Positions 1 to 10,725 of a stretch of DNA of 64,000 nucleotides are shown here, piece by piece. Position numbers and translations under genes: made by a program. The first letter of the stretch is position 1, and each line of letters opens with the position of its first letter. The DNA is from Rhodoferax koreense. Its GTDB lineage: Bacteria; Pseudomonadota; Gammaproteobacteria; Burkholderiales; Burkholderiaceae_C. The stretch is from positions 4,588,001-4,652,000 of the forward strand of contig NZ_CP019236.1 of the NCBI RefSeq assembly GCF_001955695.1. The letters run 5' to 3'. Under the pieces are notes generated by a model. It worked only from the letters and a program-made list of their open reading frames with translations. It did no database searches and had not been told where the DNA came from.

Positions 1-3000
1 CAGCACAGGTAGCCCGGCGGCAGCACGGTCTGCACGCCGGCGTGCCAGAGCATGGCCTGCGTGGCCAGGCCGACCTGGCTGAACAAGCGCTCCGAGCCAC
101 AGCCCGGGAAGTAGAACACCGCTTCCGTCTCGGCCGTGGTGGCCTTGGGGTTGCGGATGATCGGCACGTAGTCCTTGTCCTCGATGTCCAGCAAGGCGCG
201 CGCCGTCTTCTTCGGCAGGTTGCCCGGCATCTTCTTGTTGATGAAGTGGATCACCTGCTCCTTGATCGGCGCGGTGCCGAGCGTGGCCGGCGGCTTGGCC
301 GTCTGCTTGCGGGCGGCCACGCGCATCATGTCGTTGGCGAAACGCTGCACCTTGAAGCCGACGTCGACCATGGCCGAACGCGCGAACTTGATGGTCTCGG
401 GGTTCGTCGCGTTCAGGAAGAACATGGCCGCCGCATTGCCGGGCCGAAAGCTCTTCTTGCCCATCTTGCGCAGCAGGTTGCGCATGTTCATGGTCACGTC
501 GCCGAAGTCGATCTTCACCGGGCAGGGCGACAGGCATTTGTGGCACACCGTGCAGTGGTCGGCCACGTCCTCGAACTGCTCCCAGTGCTTGATGGAGACG
601 CCGCGCCGCGTCTGCTCTTCGTACAGGAAGGCTTCGACCAGCAGCGAGGTGGCCAGGATCTTGTTGCGCGGGCTGTACAGCAGGTTGGCACGCGGCACGT
701 GGGTGGCGCACACCGGCTTGCATTTGCCGCAGCGCAGGCAGTCCTTCATGCTGTCGGCAATCGCGCCGATGTCGCTCTGCTGCATGATCAGCGACTCGTG
801 CCCCATCAGGCCGAAGCTCGGGGTATAGGCGTTGGTCAGGTCGGCGTAGATTTTCGTCAAATCGGCCGCGGACCCAGAACCTATCTGCGCAGGCAGCTCT
901 ACATTTCGTAGCAGCTTGCCCTTGTTGAAACGCCCTTCCGGGTCGACGCGCTGCTTGTAGTCGGTGAACGGCTGCAATTCCGCGTCGCTCAGGAATTCGA
1001 GCTTGGTGATGCCGATGCCGTGTTCGCCCGAGATCACGCCGTCCAGGCTGCGCGCCAGCGCCATGATGCGTTTGACCGCCTCGTGCGCCGTCTGCAGCAT
1101 CTCGTAGTTGTCGCTGTTCACCGGCAGGTTGGTGTGCACGTTGCCGTCGCCGGCATGCATGTGCAGCGCCACCCAGACGCGGCCCTTGAGCACGGTCTGG
1201 TGGATGCTGTTGCACTCTTCCAGGATGGGCTGGAACGAGGCGCCGGTGAAGATCTTCTGCAAGCCGGCGCGGATCTGCGTCTTCCAGCTGGCGCGCAGCG
1301 AGTGGTCCTGCAGCTGCGGGAACAGGCTGTCCACCTGGTCGAGCCAGCCCTGCCACAGTGCACGCACTTCTGCGATCAGCGCCACGGCCTGGCCCACGCG
1401 GTCTTCGAGCAGTTCGGCCGACGGAATCTCGTGCGCGTCGTCCTGCTTGCCCAGCGGCAGCTGGCCCTGGGTGAAGAAGGCGTCGAGCGCGTCGCACAGT
1501 GCAAGCTTGTTCTTCAAGCTGAGCTCGATATTGATGCGTTCGATGCCGTCGGTGTATTCCGCCATGCGCGGCAGCGGGATCACCACGTCTTCGTTGATCT
1601 TGAAGGCGTTGGTGTGGCGGCTGATGGCGGCCGTGCGCTTGCGGTCGAGCCAGAACTTCTTGCGTGCCTCGGGGCTGATGGCGATGAAGCCTTCGCCGCT
1701 GCGCGAATTGGCGATGCGCACCACTTCGGAGGTGGCGCGCGCCACGTCGTCGGCGTTGTCGCCGGCGATGTCGCCGAACAGCACCATCTTTGGCAGGCCG
1801 CCGTGTTTCTTGCTCTTGGTGGCGTAGCCCACGGCCTTCAGGTACCGGTCGTCCAGATGCTCCAGCCCCGCGAGCAGCACGCCGGTGCGCTTCTGCTCGG
1901 CGAACATGAAGTCCTTGATCTCGACGATGCTCGGCACCGCGTCCTTGGCGTTGCCGAAGAATTCGAGGCAGACCGTACGCGTGTGCTGCGGCATGCGGTG
2001 CACGATCCAGCGGCCGCTGGTGATCAAGCCGTCGCAGCCTTCCTTCTGGATGCCTGGCAGGCCGGCGAGGAACTTGTCGGTCACGTCCTTGCCCAGGCCT
2101 TCCTTGCGGAAGGTCGAGCCGGGGATGTCGAGCCGCTCGGTGCGAATCTTGGTCTTGCCGTCGGCCTGGAAATACTGCAGCTCGAAACTCGCCACCTCCA
2201 CGTCGTGGATCTTGCCCAGGTTGTGGTTGAGCCGCGTCACTTCCAGCCACTCGGCCTGCGGCGTGACCATGCGCCACGAGGCCAGGTTGTCGAGCGCCGT
2301 ACCCCAGAGCACGGCCTTCTTGCCGCCGGCGTTCATGGCGATGTTGCCGCCGATGCACGAGGCCTCGGCCGAAGTCGGGTCGACCGCGAACACATGGCCG
2401 CCGCGCTCGGCCGCATCGGCCACGCGCTGCGTGACCACGCCGGCCTCGCTGAAGATGGTGGCCACGGGCTGCGCCACGCCGGGCAGCGTCACCATCTCGA
2501 CCTCGCTCATGGCTTCGAGCTTCTCGGTGTTGATGACCGCGCTCTTCCAGGTCAGCGGGATCGCGCCGCCGGTGTAGCCGGTGCCGCCGCCGCGCGGAAT
2601 GATGGTCAGACCGAGGTCGATGCAGCCCTTGACCAGGCCGGCCATTTCGGCCTCGGAATCGGGCGTGAGCACCACGAACGGGTATTCGACACGCCAGTCG
2701 GTGGCGTCGGTGACGTGCGACACGCGCGAGAGGCCGTCGAACTTGATGTTGTCCTTCGCCGTGAGGCGCTGCAGCAGCTTCCGGGCGCTGCGGCGCAGTT
2801 CGGTGACCTCGACGAAGGCGGCATCGAACTGGCGCACGGCCTGGCGCGCGGCCACGAGCAACTCGCCCACGAGTGCGTCGCGGCCGGCGTCCGCATCGGG
2901 CGTGCGGCGTTTCTCGACCTCGGTCAACCGGTGCTGAAGCGCATCGACCAGCTGCTTGCGGCGCTTGGGACTGTCGAGCAGGTCATCCTGCAGGTAGGGA

Positions 3001-3230
3001 TTGCGCTGCACGACCCAGATGTCGCCCAGCACCTCGTACAGCATGCGCGCCGAACGGCCGGTGCGGCGCTCCTCGCGCAGTTCGTTGAGCAAGTCCCAGG
3101 CGCGGGCACCGAGCAGGCGGATGACGATCTCGCGGTCGGAGAACGAGGTGTAGTTGTACGGGATTTCGCGCAGGCGCACGGCCTCCGGGGCCTGCGACAG
3201 CAGGGTGGACAACGCGGTGGGAGCATTCAT
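1..3230 (-). CDS. DUF3683 FAD-binding oxidoreductase with Fe-S and CCG domains (3' end outside window)
   Basis: Large flavin and iron-sulfur dehydrogenase of the D-lactate/glycolate oxidase type. Its substrate is unknown; it probably feeds electrons to the respiratory chain. The start is ATG at 3230, and about 1076 residues are read before the left edge with no stop. Residues 1-150 are the DUF3683-like leader. The FAD_binding_4 phosphate loop ([11 protein letters not shown]) is near residue 210 and is followed by the FAD-oxidase C domain. Two ferredoxin motifs follow: [11 protein letters not shown] near 830 and [11 protein letters not shown] near 890. A CCG motif (PGCGSER) near 1040 shows that the heterodisulfide-reductase-like tail has begun. 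This single-chain fusion of about 1280 residues is common in Burkholderiales. It lies downstream of serA on the same strand. Confidence 0.9.
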   Translation of the reverse strand, partial: MNAPTALSTLLSQAPEAVRLREIPYNYTSFSDREIVIRLLGARAWDLLNELREERRTGRSARMLYEVLGDIWVVQRNPYLQDDLLDSPKRRKQLVDALQHRLTEVEKRRTPDADAGRDALVGELLVAARQAVRQFDAAFVEVTELRRSARKLLQRLTAKDNIKFDGLSRVSHVTDATDWRVEYPFVVLTPDSEAEMAGLVKGCIDLGLTIIPRGGGTGYTGGAIPLTWKSAVINTEKLEAMSEVEMVTLPGVAQPVATIFSEAGVVTQRVADAAERGGHVFAVDPTSAEASCIGGNIAMNAGGKKAVLWGTALDNLASWRMVTPQAEWLEVTRLNHNLGKIHDVEVASFELQYFQADGKTKIRTERLDIPGSTFRKEGLGKDVTDKFLAGLPGIQKEGCDGLITSGRWIVHRMPQHTRTVCLEFFGNAKDAVPSIVEIKDFMFAEQKRTGVLLAGLEHLDDRYLKAVGYATKSKKHGGLPKMVLFGDIAGDNADDVARATSEVVRIANSRSGEGFIAISPEARKKFWLDRKRTAAISRHTNAFKINEDVVIPLPRMAEYTDGIERINIELSLKNKLALCDALDAFFTQGQLPLGKQDDAHEIPSAELLEDRVGQAVALIAEVRALWQGWLDQVDSLFPQLQDHSLRASWKTQIRAGLQKIFTGASFQPILEECNSIHQTVLKGRVWVALHMHAGDGNVHTNLPVNSDNYEMLQTAHEAVKRIMALARSLDGVISGEHGIGITKLEFLSDAELQPFTDYKQRVDPEGRFNKGKLLRNVELPAQIGSGSAADLTKIYADLTNAYTPSFGLMGHESLIMQQSDIGAIADSMKDCLRCGKCKPVCATHVPRANLLYSPRNKILATSLLVEAFLYEEQTRRGVSIKHWEQFEDVADHCTVCHKCLSPCPVKIDFGDVTMNMRNLLRKMGKKSFRPGNAAAMFFLNATNPETIKFARSAMVDVGFKVQRFANDMMRVAARKQTAKPPATLGTAPIKEQVIHFINKKMPGNLPKKTARALLDIEDKDYVPIIRNPKATTAETEAVFYFPGCGSERLFSQVGLATQAMLWHAGVQTVLPPGYLC

Positions 3231-3349
3231 GTGGGATAACTTGGCTGGCCTGGGTACCCGGATGGGGCGACATCGCCCACGGGCCTCGGGGGGATGATTT
3301 TAGGCCAGGGACTCCGATCCCGCTGAAGCCGCGCGCGGGACCTGTGCGG

Positions 3350-3649
3350 CTATTGCTCAGTGTCGCGACGTCGCGGCGCCGGCAAGTGCTCGAGGAGGTG
3401 GAGGCGGCCAACCACCAGCTCATCGATCTCCAGTCGTCGCACCCGGGCACGCCCTATCGCCAGCCGGCCGATCGCGAGTGCCCCGATGGCCAGGGCGCCG
3501 ATCGCGAAGGCGCCAAGGGCCAGGGCACCGACCGCTTGCGCGCCAACCGCGCCCGCTCCGGCAGCGACCGTGGGGCGATGCGCCGACCGCGCCATCCGAT
3601 CGGGTCGAGGCTTCGTTGCATCACTGACCTGGTTTTCCTGCGTCGGCAT
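3350..3649 (-). CDS. small AIG-repeat hypothetical protein
   Basis: I recognise no function. The predicted protein has 99 residues: a polar N-terminus, then a tandem run of AxG pentad-like units (ALGAFAIGALAIG, with further AIG steps). It ends in a charged segment (RRLEIDELVVGRLHL) that resembles a beta-solenoid cap. Similar small proteins with an alanine/isoleucine/glycine ladder are found in many bacteria without an assigned role. The ATG at 3649 was chosen because AGGGGG lies about 8 bases upstream; another in-frame ATG at 3679 has no clear ribosome site. It is 99 bases downstream of serA on the same strand, so it may be co-transcribed. Confidence 0.6.
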   Translation of the reverse strand: MPTQENQVSDATKPRPDRMARSAHRPTVAAGAGAVGAQAVGALALGAFAIGALAIGALAIGRLAIGRARVRRLEIDELVVGRLHLLEHLPAPRRRDTEQ

Positions 3650-3748
3650 GGCATGGCCCCCTGGTGTTGGTTCATACATGTTAGGCATCCACGCCCGACT
3701 TGCAAGCGAACGCCGCGACGGCCCGCTGCCTCGCCAGGCACACCCCAT

Positions 3749-4981
3749 TCAAAACAGCACGCGTGTGCGCAGCGTGCCGGGCACCTGGCCCAGCTTCTCC
3801 AGCGCCAGGTCGCTCGACGCCGCATCGATATCGATCACCACGTAACCAATCGCCTCGTTGGTCTGCAGAAACTGCCCGGCGATGTTGATCTTGTTGTCCG
3901 AGAACACCTGGTTGATCGCCGACAGCACACCCGGCTGGTTGCGGTGCACGTGCAGCAGCCGGTGCTTGCCCGCATGGGTGGGCAGCGCCACCTCGGGGAA
4001 GTTGACCGACGAGGTGGAGGTGCCGTTGTCGCTGTACTTGACCAGTTTCTCGGCCACTTCCACGCCGATGTTGGCCTGCGCCTCCATGGTGGAGCCGCCG
4101 ATGTGCGGGGTGAGGATGACGTTGTCCATCCCGCGCAAGGGCGAGACGAATTCGTCCTTGTTGCTGCCGGGCTCGACCGGGAACACGTCCAGCGCCGCAC
4201 CGAGCAGCTTCTTCGCCTTCAATGCTTCCGCCAGCGCCTCGATCACGACCACGCTGCCGCGCGAGGCATTGATCAGGATGCTGCCGGGCTTCATCGCCGC
4301 GATCTCGGCCTCGCCGATCATCCATTGCGTGGACGGCAGCTCGGGCACGTGCAGCGTGACGATGTCGCTCTGCGCCAGCAGGTCGTGCAGCTTGACCACC
4401 TGGCGCGCATTGCCCAGCGGCAGCTTGCTGACCGTGTCGAAAAACGCCACGTGCATGCCGAGCGCCTCGGCCAGCACCGAGAGTTGGGTACCGATCGAGC
4501 CGTAGCCGACGATGCCCAGCGTCTTGCCGCGGATCTCGTACGAATTGGTGGCCGACTTGAGCCAGCCGCCGCGGTGCGCGAGTGCGCTTTTCTCGGGCAC
4601 GCCGCGCAGCAGCAGGATGGCTTCGGCCAGCACGAGTTCGGCCACCGAGCGGGTGTTGGAATACGGCGCGTTGAACACCGCCACGCCGCGTTCGCGCGCG
4701 GCGTTCAGGTCGACCTGGTTGGTGCCGATGCAGAAGCAGCCCACGGCGACGAGCTTGGGCGCGTTCGCGAAGATGTCGGCGGTGAGTTGGGTCTGCGACC
4801 GGATGCCGATGAAATGCACGTCGGCGATCTTGGCCTTGAGCTCCTCGCCCTGCAGCGCCTTGGGCACGGTCTCGATCTGGCTGTAGCCCTGGGCCCGCAG
4901 CAATTCGATGGCAGAAGGATGGACCCCTTCGAGCAACAGGAATCTGATCTTGCTTTTGTCCAGGGATGTCTTGCTCGTCAT
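3749..4981 (-). CDS. serA: D-3-phosphoglycerate dehydrogenase
   Basis: Catalyses the NAD-dependent oxidation of 3-phosphoglycerate, the first step of serine synthesis, in the cytoplasm. It has 410 residues, the same length as the E. coli enzyme. The substrate-binding half is followed by a Rossmann motif GYGSIG at 159-164 and the catalytic-His segment LTPHIGGST near 290. An ACT domain from about 335 to the end suggests allosteric serine feedback. The start is the ATG at 4981, which begins MTSKTSLDKSK; upstream in-frame codons would add an arginine/proline-rich stretch unlike the family. It is divergent from the ugp operon across a 311-base regulatory gap. Confidence 0.96.
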   Translation of the reverse strand: MTSKTSLDKSKIRFLLLEGVHPSAIELLRAQGYSQIETVPKALQGEELKAKIADVHFIGIRSQTQLTADIFANAPKLVAVGCFCIGTNQVDLNAARERGVAVFNAPYSNTRSVAELVLAEAILLLRGVPEKSALAHRGGWLKSATNSYEIRGKTLGIVGYGSIGTQLSVLAEALGMHVAFFDTVSKLPLGNARQVVKLHDLLAQSDIVTLHVPELPSTQWMIGEAEIAAMKPGSILINASRGSVVVIEALAEALKAKKLLGAALDVFPVEPGSNKDEFVSPLRGMDNVILTPHIGGSTMEAQANIGVEVAEKLVKYSDNGTSTSSVNFPEVALPTHAGKHRLLHVHRNQPGVLSAINQVFSDNKINIAGQFLQTNEAIGYVVIDIDAASSDLALEKLGQVPGTLRTRVLF

Positions 4982-5292
4982 GCGGTGCCTAGGGTCGAGA
5001 AATGGAGCGGGCGGCCGAGGGGAAGACGGGCCTGCCCGGAGGGACGGCGATGCTAGCATGCGGCCATGCGCCACACGGGCACGCGCGAGCGGTGCCTGCG
5101 CTGTCGAAAGGGCCATCCGGAAAGGAAATCCGACGGGGCCATCCGGCCTGTCGCGGATCGGACGGCGATGCGGTGCACAAACGGGTTTTCCCGGTACACG
5201 AACTGTCAGAATCGGAATAAATTTTCGTAAATCTGTCACACTTAGAAAATAACATTCGCTGTTCCATTCAGCACCTTCCTCCAGGAGACTTC
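4982..5292. other. intergenic regulatory region between serA and ugpB
   Basis: This 311-base gap between divergent genes holds no convincing gene. The serA-proximal half is GC-rich. The ugp-proximal part (about 5200-5260) is clearly AT-rich and carries the Pho-box candidate, a second isolated CTGTCA at 5203-5208, and a possible -10 (TAACAT, 5250-5255). I could not pick a serA promoter with confidence. Confidence 0.6.
5222..5243 (+). promoter_or_regulatory. Pho box upstream of ugpB
   Basis: Two adjacent 11-base units read TTTTCGTAAAT and CTGTCACACTT. The classical PhoB unit is CTGTCAT followed by an A/T-rich tail. The second unit keeps CTGTCA intact and the first matches CTGTCATAAAT at 8 of 11 positions. 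A possible -10, TAACAT, lies at 5250-5255, where a PhoB-dependent promoter would have it, and AGGAG at 5283-5287 precedes the ugpB ATG. The E. coli ugp operon is PhoB-controlled, which supports the reading; binding here is inferred. Confidence 0.6.
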
Positions 5293-6609
5293 ATGAAATT
5301 CACCCCTTCGGCTGCGGCTTCGGCCGTCGTCGCGCTCACCGCATGCTTCATTGGCAATGCCCAGGCCCAGACCGAGATCCAATGGTGGCATTCGATGACC
5401 TCCGTGAACGGCGAATGGGTCAACGACCTGGCCAAGGAATTCAACGCCAGCCAGACCGCCTACAAGATCGTGCCCACCTACAAGGGCCAGTACGACGAGT
5501 CCATGGCTGCGGCCATCGCCGCCTTCCGCGCGGGCAACGCACCGGCGATCCTGCAGGTGTTCGAAGTCGGCACCGCCACCATGATGGCCAGCAAGGGCGC
5601 GGTGATCCCGGTCACCAAGATCATGCAGGACGGCGGCCAGAAGTTCGACCCCAAGGCCTACATCCCGGCCATCGCCAGCTACTACACCAACCCGGCCGGC
5701 CAGATGGTGAGCTTCCCGTTCAACAGCTCCACCACCGTCTTCTACTACAACAAGGACGCCTTCAAGGCCGCCGGCCTCGATCCCGAAAAGGCGCCGACCA
5801 CCTGGCCCGAAGTCACGCTGGCCGCGGCCAAGCTCAAGGCCGCCGGCAACAAGTGCCCGTTCACCACGGCCTGGCAGACCTGGACGCAACTGGAGAGCTT
5901 CTCGTCCTGGCACAACGTCGAATACGCGAGCAAGTCCAACGGCATGGCCGGCCTGGACGCACGGCTCAAGATCGATTCGCCGCTGCACCTGCGCCACATC
6001 GAGAACCTGTCCAACATGGCCAAGCAGGGCCTGTTCGTCTACAAGGGCCGCCAGAACATCCCCGAGGCCAGCTTCGTCTCGGGTGAATGCGCCATGATCA
6101 ACACCTCCTCCGGCTTCTACGGCAACGTCGCCAAGAACGCCAAGTTCGCCTATGGCGTGGCGCCCCTGCCCTACTACCAGGACGTGCCCGGCGCACCGCA
6201 GAACACGGTGATCGGCGGTGCAAGCCTGTGGGTCATGTCGGGCAAGAAGGCCGACGAATACAAGGGCGTGGCCCAGTTCTTCAGCTACATCTCGCGCCCC
6301 GAGGTGCAGTCGGCCAGTCACAAGCGCACCGGCTACCTGCCGGCCACCACGGCGGCTTTCGAGCTGACCGAGAAGTCCGGCTACTACAAGCAGAACCCCG
6401 GCACCGACGTGGCCGTGAACCAGATGATCCGCAAGGTGACGGACAACAGCAAGGGTCTGCGCCTGGGCAACCTGCCGCAGATCCGCGCCGTGGAAGACGA
6501 GGAACTGGAACAGGTCTGGGCCGGCAAGAAGTCACCCAAGGAAGCGCTGGACAGCATCGTGAAGCGCGGCAACGAGTTGCTCGAACGCTTCCAGAAGGCC
6601 AACAAGTAA
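5293..6609 (+). CDS. ugpB: sn-glycerol-3-phosphate ABC transporter substrate-binding protein
   Basis: Periplasmic receptor that captures glycerol-3-phosphate or glycerophosphodiesters for the UgpAEC importer. It has 438 residues with a signal peptide (hydrophobic core, then NAQAQ cleavage near residue 26). The mature protein opens with [15 protein letters not shown], the typical UgpB ligand-site region, followed by an SBP_bac type I fold ([20 protein letters not shown]). It is the first gene of the operon, behind the Pho box and a good AGGAG ribosome site. A 112-base gap with a hairpin separates it from ugpA, which fits the usual higher expression of the binding protein. Confidence 0.95.
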   Translation: MKFTPSAAASAVVALTACFIGNAQAQTEIQWWHSMTSVNGEWVNDLAKEFNASQTAYKIVPTYKGQYDESMAAAIAAFRAGNAPAILQVFEVGTATMMASKGAVIPVTKIMQDGGQKFDPKAYIPAIASYYTNPAGQMVSFPFNSSTTVFYYNKDAFKAAGLDPEKAPTTWPEVTLAAAKLKAAGNKCPFTTAWQTWTQLESFSSWHNVEYASKSNGMAGLDARLKIDSPLHLRHIENLSNMAKQGLFVYKGRQNIPEASFVSGECAMINTSSGFYGNVAKNAKFAYGVAPLPYYQDVPGAPQNTVIGGASLWVMSGKKADEYKGVAQFFSYISRPEVQSASHKRTGYLPATTAAFELTEKSGYYKQNPGTDVAVNQMIRKVTDNSKGLRLGNLPQIRAVEDEELEQVWAGKKSPKEALDSIVKRGNELLERFQKANK

Positions 6610-6668
6610 GGCATCGTCCGTCGAAGGAGCCAGGGCCGGCGACGGTTTTGCGCTCCTCTTCTTTTGTG

Positions 6669-6704
6669 GCCCTCCGCCTCCGGCTTCCGGGTGGCGCCGA
6701 GGGC
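6669..6704 (+). repeat. imperfect hairpin in the ugpB-ugpA gap
   Basis: GCCCTC at 6669-6674 pairs with GAGGGC at 6699-6704. Inside, GCC pairs with GGC and CCGG with CCGG around a small loop. The block resembles a short interspersed repeat I associate with Variovorax-type genomes. With no U-run it is more likely an mRNA-stabilising or attenuating hairpin than a terminator. Confidence 0.5.
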
Positions 6705-6721
6705 AAGCTAGTTGGAGCCCC

Positions 6722-7603
6722 ATGGAAAAACGCGTTCTGTTCCGCTCGGCCTGGCTGCCCTGGCTGCTGCTGGCACCCCAGGTGATCGTCATCTCGGTCT
6801 TCTTCTTCTGGCCCGCGGGCCAGGCGCTGCTGCAATCCTTCCAGCTGCAGGACGCGTTCGGCTCCTCCACCGAATGGGTCGGCTTCGAGAACTTCCAGAC
6901 GCTGTTCAGCGACCCGGGCTACCTCGCCTCGTTCAAGACAACGGCGGTGTTCTCCGTGCTGGTGGCGGGCATCGGCATCGCGCTGTCGCTGATGCTGGCC
7001 GTGTTCGCCGACCGCGTCATCAAGGGCGCGCTGTTCTACAAGACGCTGCTGATCGTGCCCTACGCCGTGGCGCCCGCAGTGGCCGGCGTGTTGTTCGTGT
7101 TCATGTTCTCGCCGTCGCTGGGCGTGGTGGCCTATGCGCTGGGCAAGCTCGGCTTCGACTGGAACCATCTGCTCAACGGCACGCATGCGATGACGCTGAT
7201 CGTGGTGGCTGCGGTCTGGAAGCAGATCTCCTACAACTTCCTGTTCTTCCTCGCTGGCCTGCAGTCGATCCCGAAATCGCTGATCGAGGCCGCCGCCATC
7301 GACGGCGCGCGGCCGTGGCGCCGCTTCTGGACGATCCAGTTCCCGCTGCTGTCGCCCACCACGTTCTTCCTGCTGGTGATCAACGTGGTCTACGCGTTTT
7401 TCGACACCTTCGCCATCGTCGACGCGGCCACGCACGGCGGCCCGGGGCAGGACACCTCGATCCTGGTCTACAAGGTGTATTACGACGGCTTCAAGGCCAT
7501 GGACCTCGGCGGCTCGGCCGCGCAGTCGGTGGTGCTGATGGTGATCGTCGTGGCGCTCACCGTGGTGCAGTTCAAGTTCGTCGAGAAGAAAGTGAACTAT
7601 TGA
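6722..7603 (+). CDS. ugpA: glycerol-3-phosphate ABC transporter permease
   Basis: Inner-membrane permease of the Ugp importer, pairing with UgpE. It has 293 residues and six predicted transmembrane segments, starting with [31 protein letters not shown] sequence. The cytoplasmic EAA loop ([22 protein letters not shown]) that contacts the ATPase UgpC is clear. It matches MalF-type permeases and sits in the expected ugpBAEC order. A repeat begins exactly at its stop codon. Confidence 0.94.
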   Translation: MEKRVLFRSAWLPWLLLAPQVIVISVFFFWPAGQALLQSFQLQDAFGSSTEWVGFENFQTLFSDPGYLASFKTTAVFSVLVAGIGIALSLMLAVFADRVIKGALFYKTLLIVPYAVAPAVAGVLFVFMFSPSLGVVAYALGKLGFDWNHLLNGTHAMTLIVVAAVWKQISYNFLFFLAGLQSIPKSLIEAAAIDGARPWRRFWTIQFPLLSPTTFFLLVINVVYAFFDTFAIVDAATHGGPGQDTSILVYKVYYDGFKAMDLGGSAAQSVVLMVIVVALTVVQFKFVEKKVNY

Positions 7604-7695
7604 ACACCCCCAGTCTTCGCGCGCTACGTGTCGCTCGCCAACCCCCTTGCAGGGGGCAACACCAGCGGTCCGGCAAAGCCGGTCCCGCGGTGTTC
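7602..7695. repeat. interspersed palindromic repeat in the ugpA-ugpE gap
   Basis: This 94-base element is bounded by inverted ends GAACACC (7602-7608) and GGTGTTC (7689-7695). It contains two inner hairpins: CCCCCT-TGC-AGGGGG (7642-7656) and CCGGC-AAA-GCCGG (7670-7682). I recognise this layout from repeats scattered through Comamonadaceae genomes. Its left end overlaps the ugpA stop codon. Confidence 0.7.
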
Positions 7696-7770
7696 CTGGA
7701 ACGCGCGTCTGTTGGCAACGAGCTGCCTCGGCGGCCATTTCTTCCACAAAGATTTCTATGAAGGTCAACC

Positions 7771-8628
7771 ATGGTTGAACGCCGCGGTACTCTAGGCATC
7801 CTCGCCCACGTCATCATGATCGTCGGCGTCGTCATCGTCGCCTTCCCGCTCTATCTGGCCTTCGTGGCCTCGACCCACACCGCGCAGGAGATCGTGCAGG
7901 CGCCGATGCCGATGCTGCCCGGCGGCCACATGTGGGAAAGCTACAAGATCGCCCTGTTCGGCGGCGGCGCCAGCGAAGGCGGCGGCTCGGACGCACCCGT
8001 GGCCCGCATGATGTGGGTCAGCTTCGTCACGGCCATGGTGATCACCATCGGCAAGATCGCCATCTCGCTGCTGTCGGCGTTTGCCATCGTGTACTTCCGC
8101 TTCCCGCTCAAGGGTTTCTTCTTCTGGGCGATCTTCGTCACGCTGATGCTGCCGGTGGAGGTGCGCATCGGCCCGACCTACAAGGTCGTGTCCGACCTGG
8201 GCATGCTCAACAGCTATGCCGGCCTGACGATCCCGCTGATTGCCTCGGCCACCGCCACCTTCCTGTTCCGCCAGTTCTTCCTGACCGTGCCCGACGAGTT
8301 GCTCGAGGCCGCGCGCATGGACGGCGCCGGCCCGATGCGCTTCTTCAAGGACATCCTGTTGCCGCTCTCCAAGACCTCCATGGCCGCGCTGTTCGTCATT
8401 CAATTCATCTACGGCTGGAACCAGTACCTGTGGCCGCTGCTGGCCACCACCAGCGAAGACATGTACCCCGTGGTGATCGGCATCAAACGCATGATCTCCG
8501 GCGGCGACGGCCAGACCGGCTGGAACGTGGTCATGGCCACCGCGCTGCTGGCCATGCTGCCGCCCGCGCTGGTCGTGATCCTCATGCAGAAATGGTTCGT
8601 CAAAGGCCTGGTCGACACTGAAAAATGA
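7771..8628 (+). CDS. ugpE: glycerol-3-phosphate ABC transporter permease
   Basis: Second membrane subunit of the Ugp importer. It has 285 residues with six hydrophobic segments (first: [20 protein letters not shown]). The EAA loop reads [22 protein letters not shown], as expected for MalG-type permeases contacting UgpC. The start is ATG at 7771. It is separated from ugpA by 167 bases filled mostly by a repeat and from ugpC by 166 bases holding two more, but strand and order indicate one functional operon. Confidence 0.94.
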   Translation: MVERRGTLGILAHVIMIVGVVIVAFPLYLAFVASTHTAQEIVQAPMPMLPGGHMWESYKIALFGGGASEGGGSDAPVARMMWVSFVTAMVITIGKIAISLLSAFAIVYFRFPLKGFFFWAIFVTLMLPVEVRIGPTYKVVSDLGMLNSYAGLTIPLIASATATFLFRQFFLTVPDELLEAARMDGAGPMRFFKDILLPLSKTSMAALFVIQFIYGWNQYLWPLLATTSEDMYPVVIGIKRMISGGDGQTGWNVVMATALLAMLPPALVVILMQKWFVKGLVDTEK

Positions 8629-8637
8629 ACCGAGCCC

Positions 8638-8706
8638 CCGTTCGCACTGAGCTGGTCGAAGTGCCGTCGCCAGCACCCAAGGCTGCGACAAGCTCAGCCC
8701 GAACGG
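8638..8706. repeat. inverted repeat with CTGAGC/GCTCAG core after ugpE
   Basis: The left arm at 8638-8663 (CCGTTCGCACTGAGCT, then GGTCG) is nearly complementary to the right arm at 8685-8706 (GCGACAAGCTCAGCCC, then GAACGG). Elements with this CTGAGCTTGTCGAAG core are widespread in Burkholderiales intergenic DNA. It begins about 10 bases after the ugpE stop and can form a long hairpin. Confidence 0.7.
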
Positions 8707-8714
8707 CCATTTGA

Positions 8715-8780
8715 AAGCCGTACATTTTGGCCTTCAAACCATAACCAATCTGCGCCACCAGCTCCTTAATCGATAGCAAA
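8715..8780 (-). repeat. copy (a) of the GCTAT/ATAGC palindromic element, upstream of ugpC
   Basis: Read on the minus strand it runs TTTGCTATCGATTAAGGAGC and then GGTGGCGCAGATTGG, ending in GGCCAAAATG. The start matches the copy at 32136 (TGCTATCGATTTGG). It is one of at least seven diverged copies in the window. Confidence 0.55.
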
Positions 8781-8794
8781 CAACACCAACCGAC

Positions 8795-9820
<1,026 letters not shown>

Positions 9821-9832
9821 AGGCAGCGCACC

Positions 9833-10594
9833 ATGCACGACATCCAGAAAAACTGGCCCTATCCACGCTGGGTCGGCCACCGTGGCGCTGGCAAGCTCGC
9901 GCCGGAAAACACCATGGCCGCGTTCCGCCTCGGCGCGGCGCACGGCTACCGCATGTTCGAATGCGACGTGAAGCTCAGCGCCGATGGCGTGGCCTTCCTG
10001 ATGCACGACGACACGCTGGACCGCACGACCAACGGCCACGGCATCGGCGGCGAACTGAATTGGCGTGAGCTCTCCCAACTCGACGCGGGCGGCTGGCATT
10101 CGCGCGCCCATGCCGGCGAGCCGCTGGCCACGCTGGCCAACGTCGCCCGGTATTGCCTGGCCAACGGGTTTTTCCTGAACATCGAGATCAAGCCCACGCC
10201 GGGCGCCGAGTACCGCACGGGCGAAGCCGTGGCCGAGCAGGCTGCCCGGCTCTGGCGGGGCCAGGCCGTGCCGCCGCTGTTGACATCGTTCCAGGTCGAG
10301 TCGCTGCGTGGCGCACGCGCCGCCAAGGGCGATGGCGCCGCAGCCCTGCCGCGCGGCCTGCTGCTCGAACACCTCTGGGATGGCTGGTTCGAAGCCGCGC
10401 TCGAACTCGAATGCGTGGCCGTCGTCTGCAACCACGCGCTGTGGGACGCGGCCACCGTGGCCCGCGTCCGGCAGGCCGGCCTGCGCACGCTGAGCTACAC
10501 CGTGAACGACGAATGGGCGGCGCAGCGCCTGATCGACCTCGGCACCGACGCCATCATCACCGACCGCGTGGATCGGTTCGCGCCAGCCGGCTGA
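9833..10594 (+). CDS. ugpQ: glycerophosphodiester phosphodiesterase
   Basis: Hydrolyses glycerophosphodiesters to glycerol-3-phosphate and an alcohol in the cytoplasm, using what the Ugp importer brings in. It has 253 residues. The GDPD signature is HRGAGKLAPENTMAAF near residues 18-33, with the catalytic His/Arg and the metal-binding Glu. Further family blocks are FECDVKLSADGVAFLMHDDTLDRTT and FLNIEIKP. It follows ugpC after 12 bases as the last gene of the operon, as in E. coli ugpBAECQ. Confidence 0.94.
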   Translation: MHDIQKNWPYPRWVGHRGAGKLAPENTMAAFRLGAAHGYRMFECDVKLSADGVAFLMHDDTLDRTTNGHGIGGELNWRELSQLDAGGWHSRAHAGEPLATLANVARYCLANGFFLNIEIKPTPGAEYRTGEAVAEQAARLWRGQAVPPLLTSFQVESLRGARAAKGDGAAALPRGLLLEHLWDGWFEAALELECVAVVCNHALWDAATVARVRQAGLRTLSYTVNDEWAAQRLIDLGTDAIITDRVDRFAPAG

Positions 10595-10725
10595 ACCCGC
10601 ATACGGCGCACGCCCGGGCCCGCGAACGGCGTGGCGAGGAACACGCGCGAGGGGTAGACTTGTGGCCGCGGGCGCGCCGCGCCGGCCGCCCCGAACCCGC
10701 TCCGAACCCCAAGTTGCCTGTCCGA

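Noticed and set aside
1020..3239. A 739-codon plus-strand frame opposite the DUF3683 dehydrogenase
   Set aside because: Its composition is typical of antisense high-GC frames, and the minus strand encodes clear FAD and ferredoxin motifs.
5242..7768. Long minus-strand frames opposite ugpB and ugpA
   Set aside because: Antisense shadows of well-identified transporter genes; no motif and no ribosome sites.
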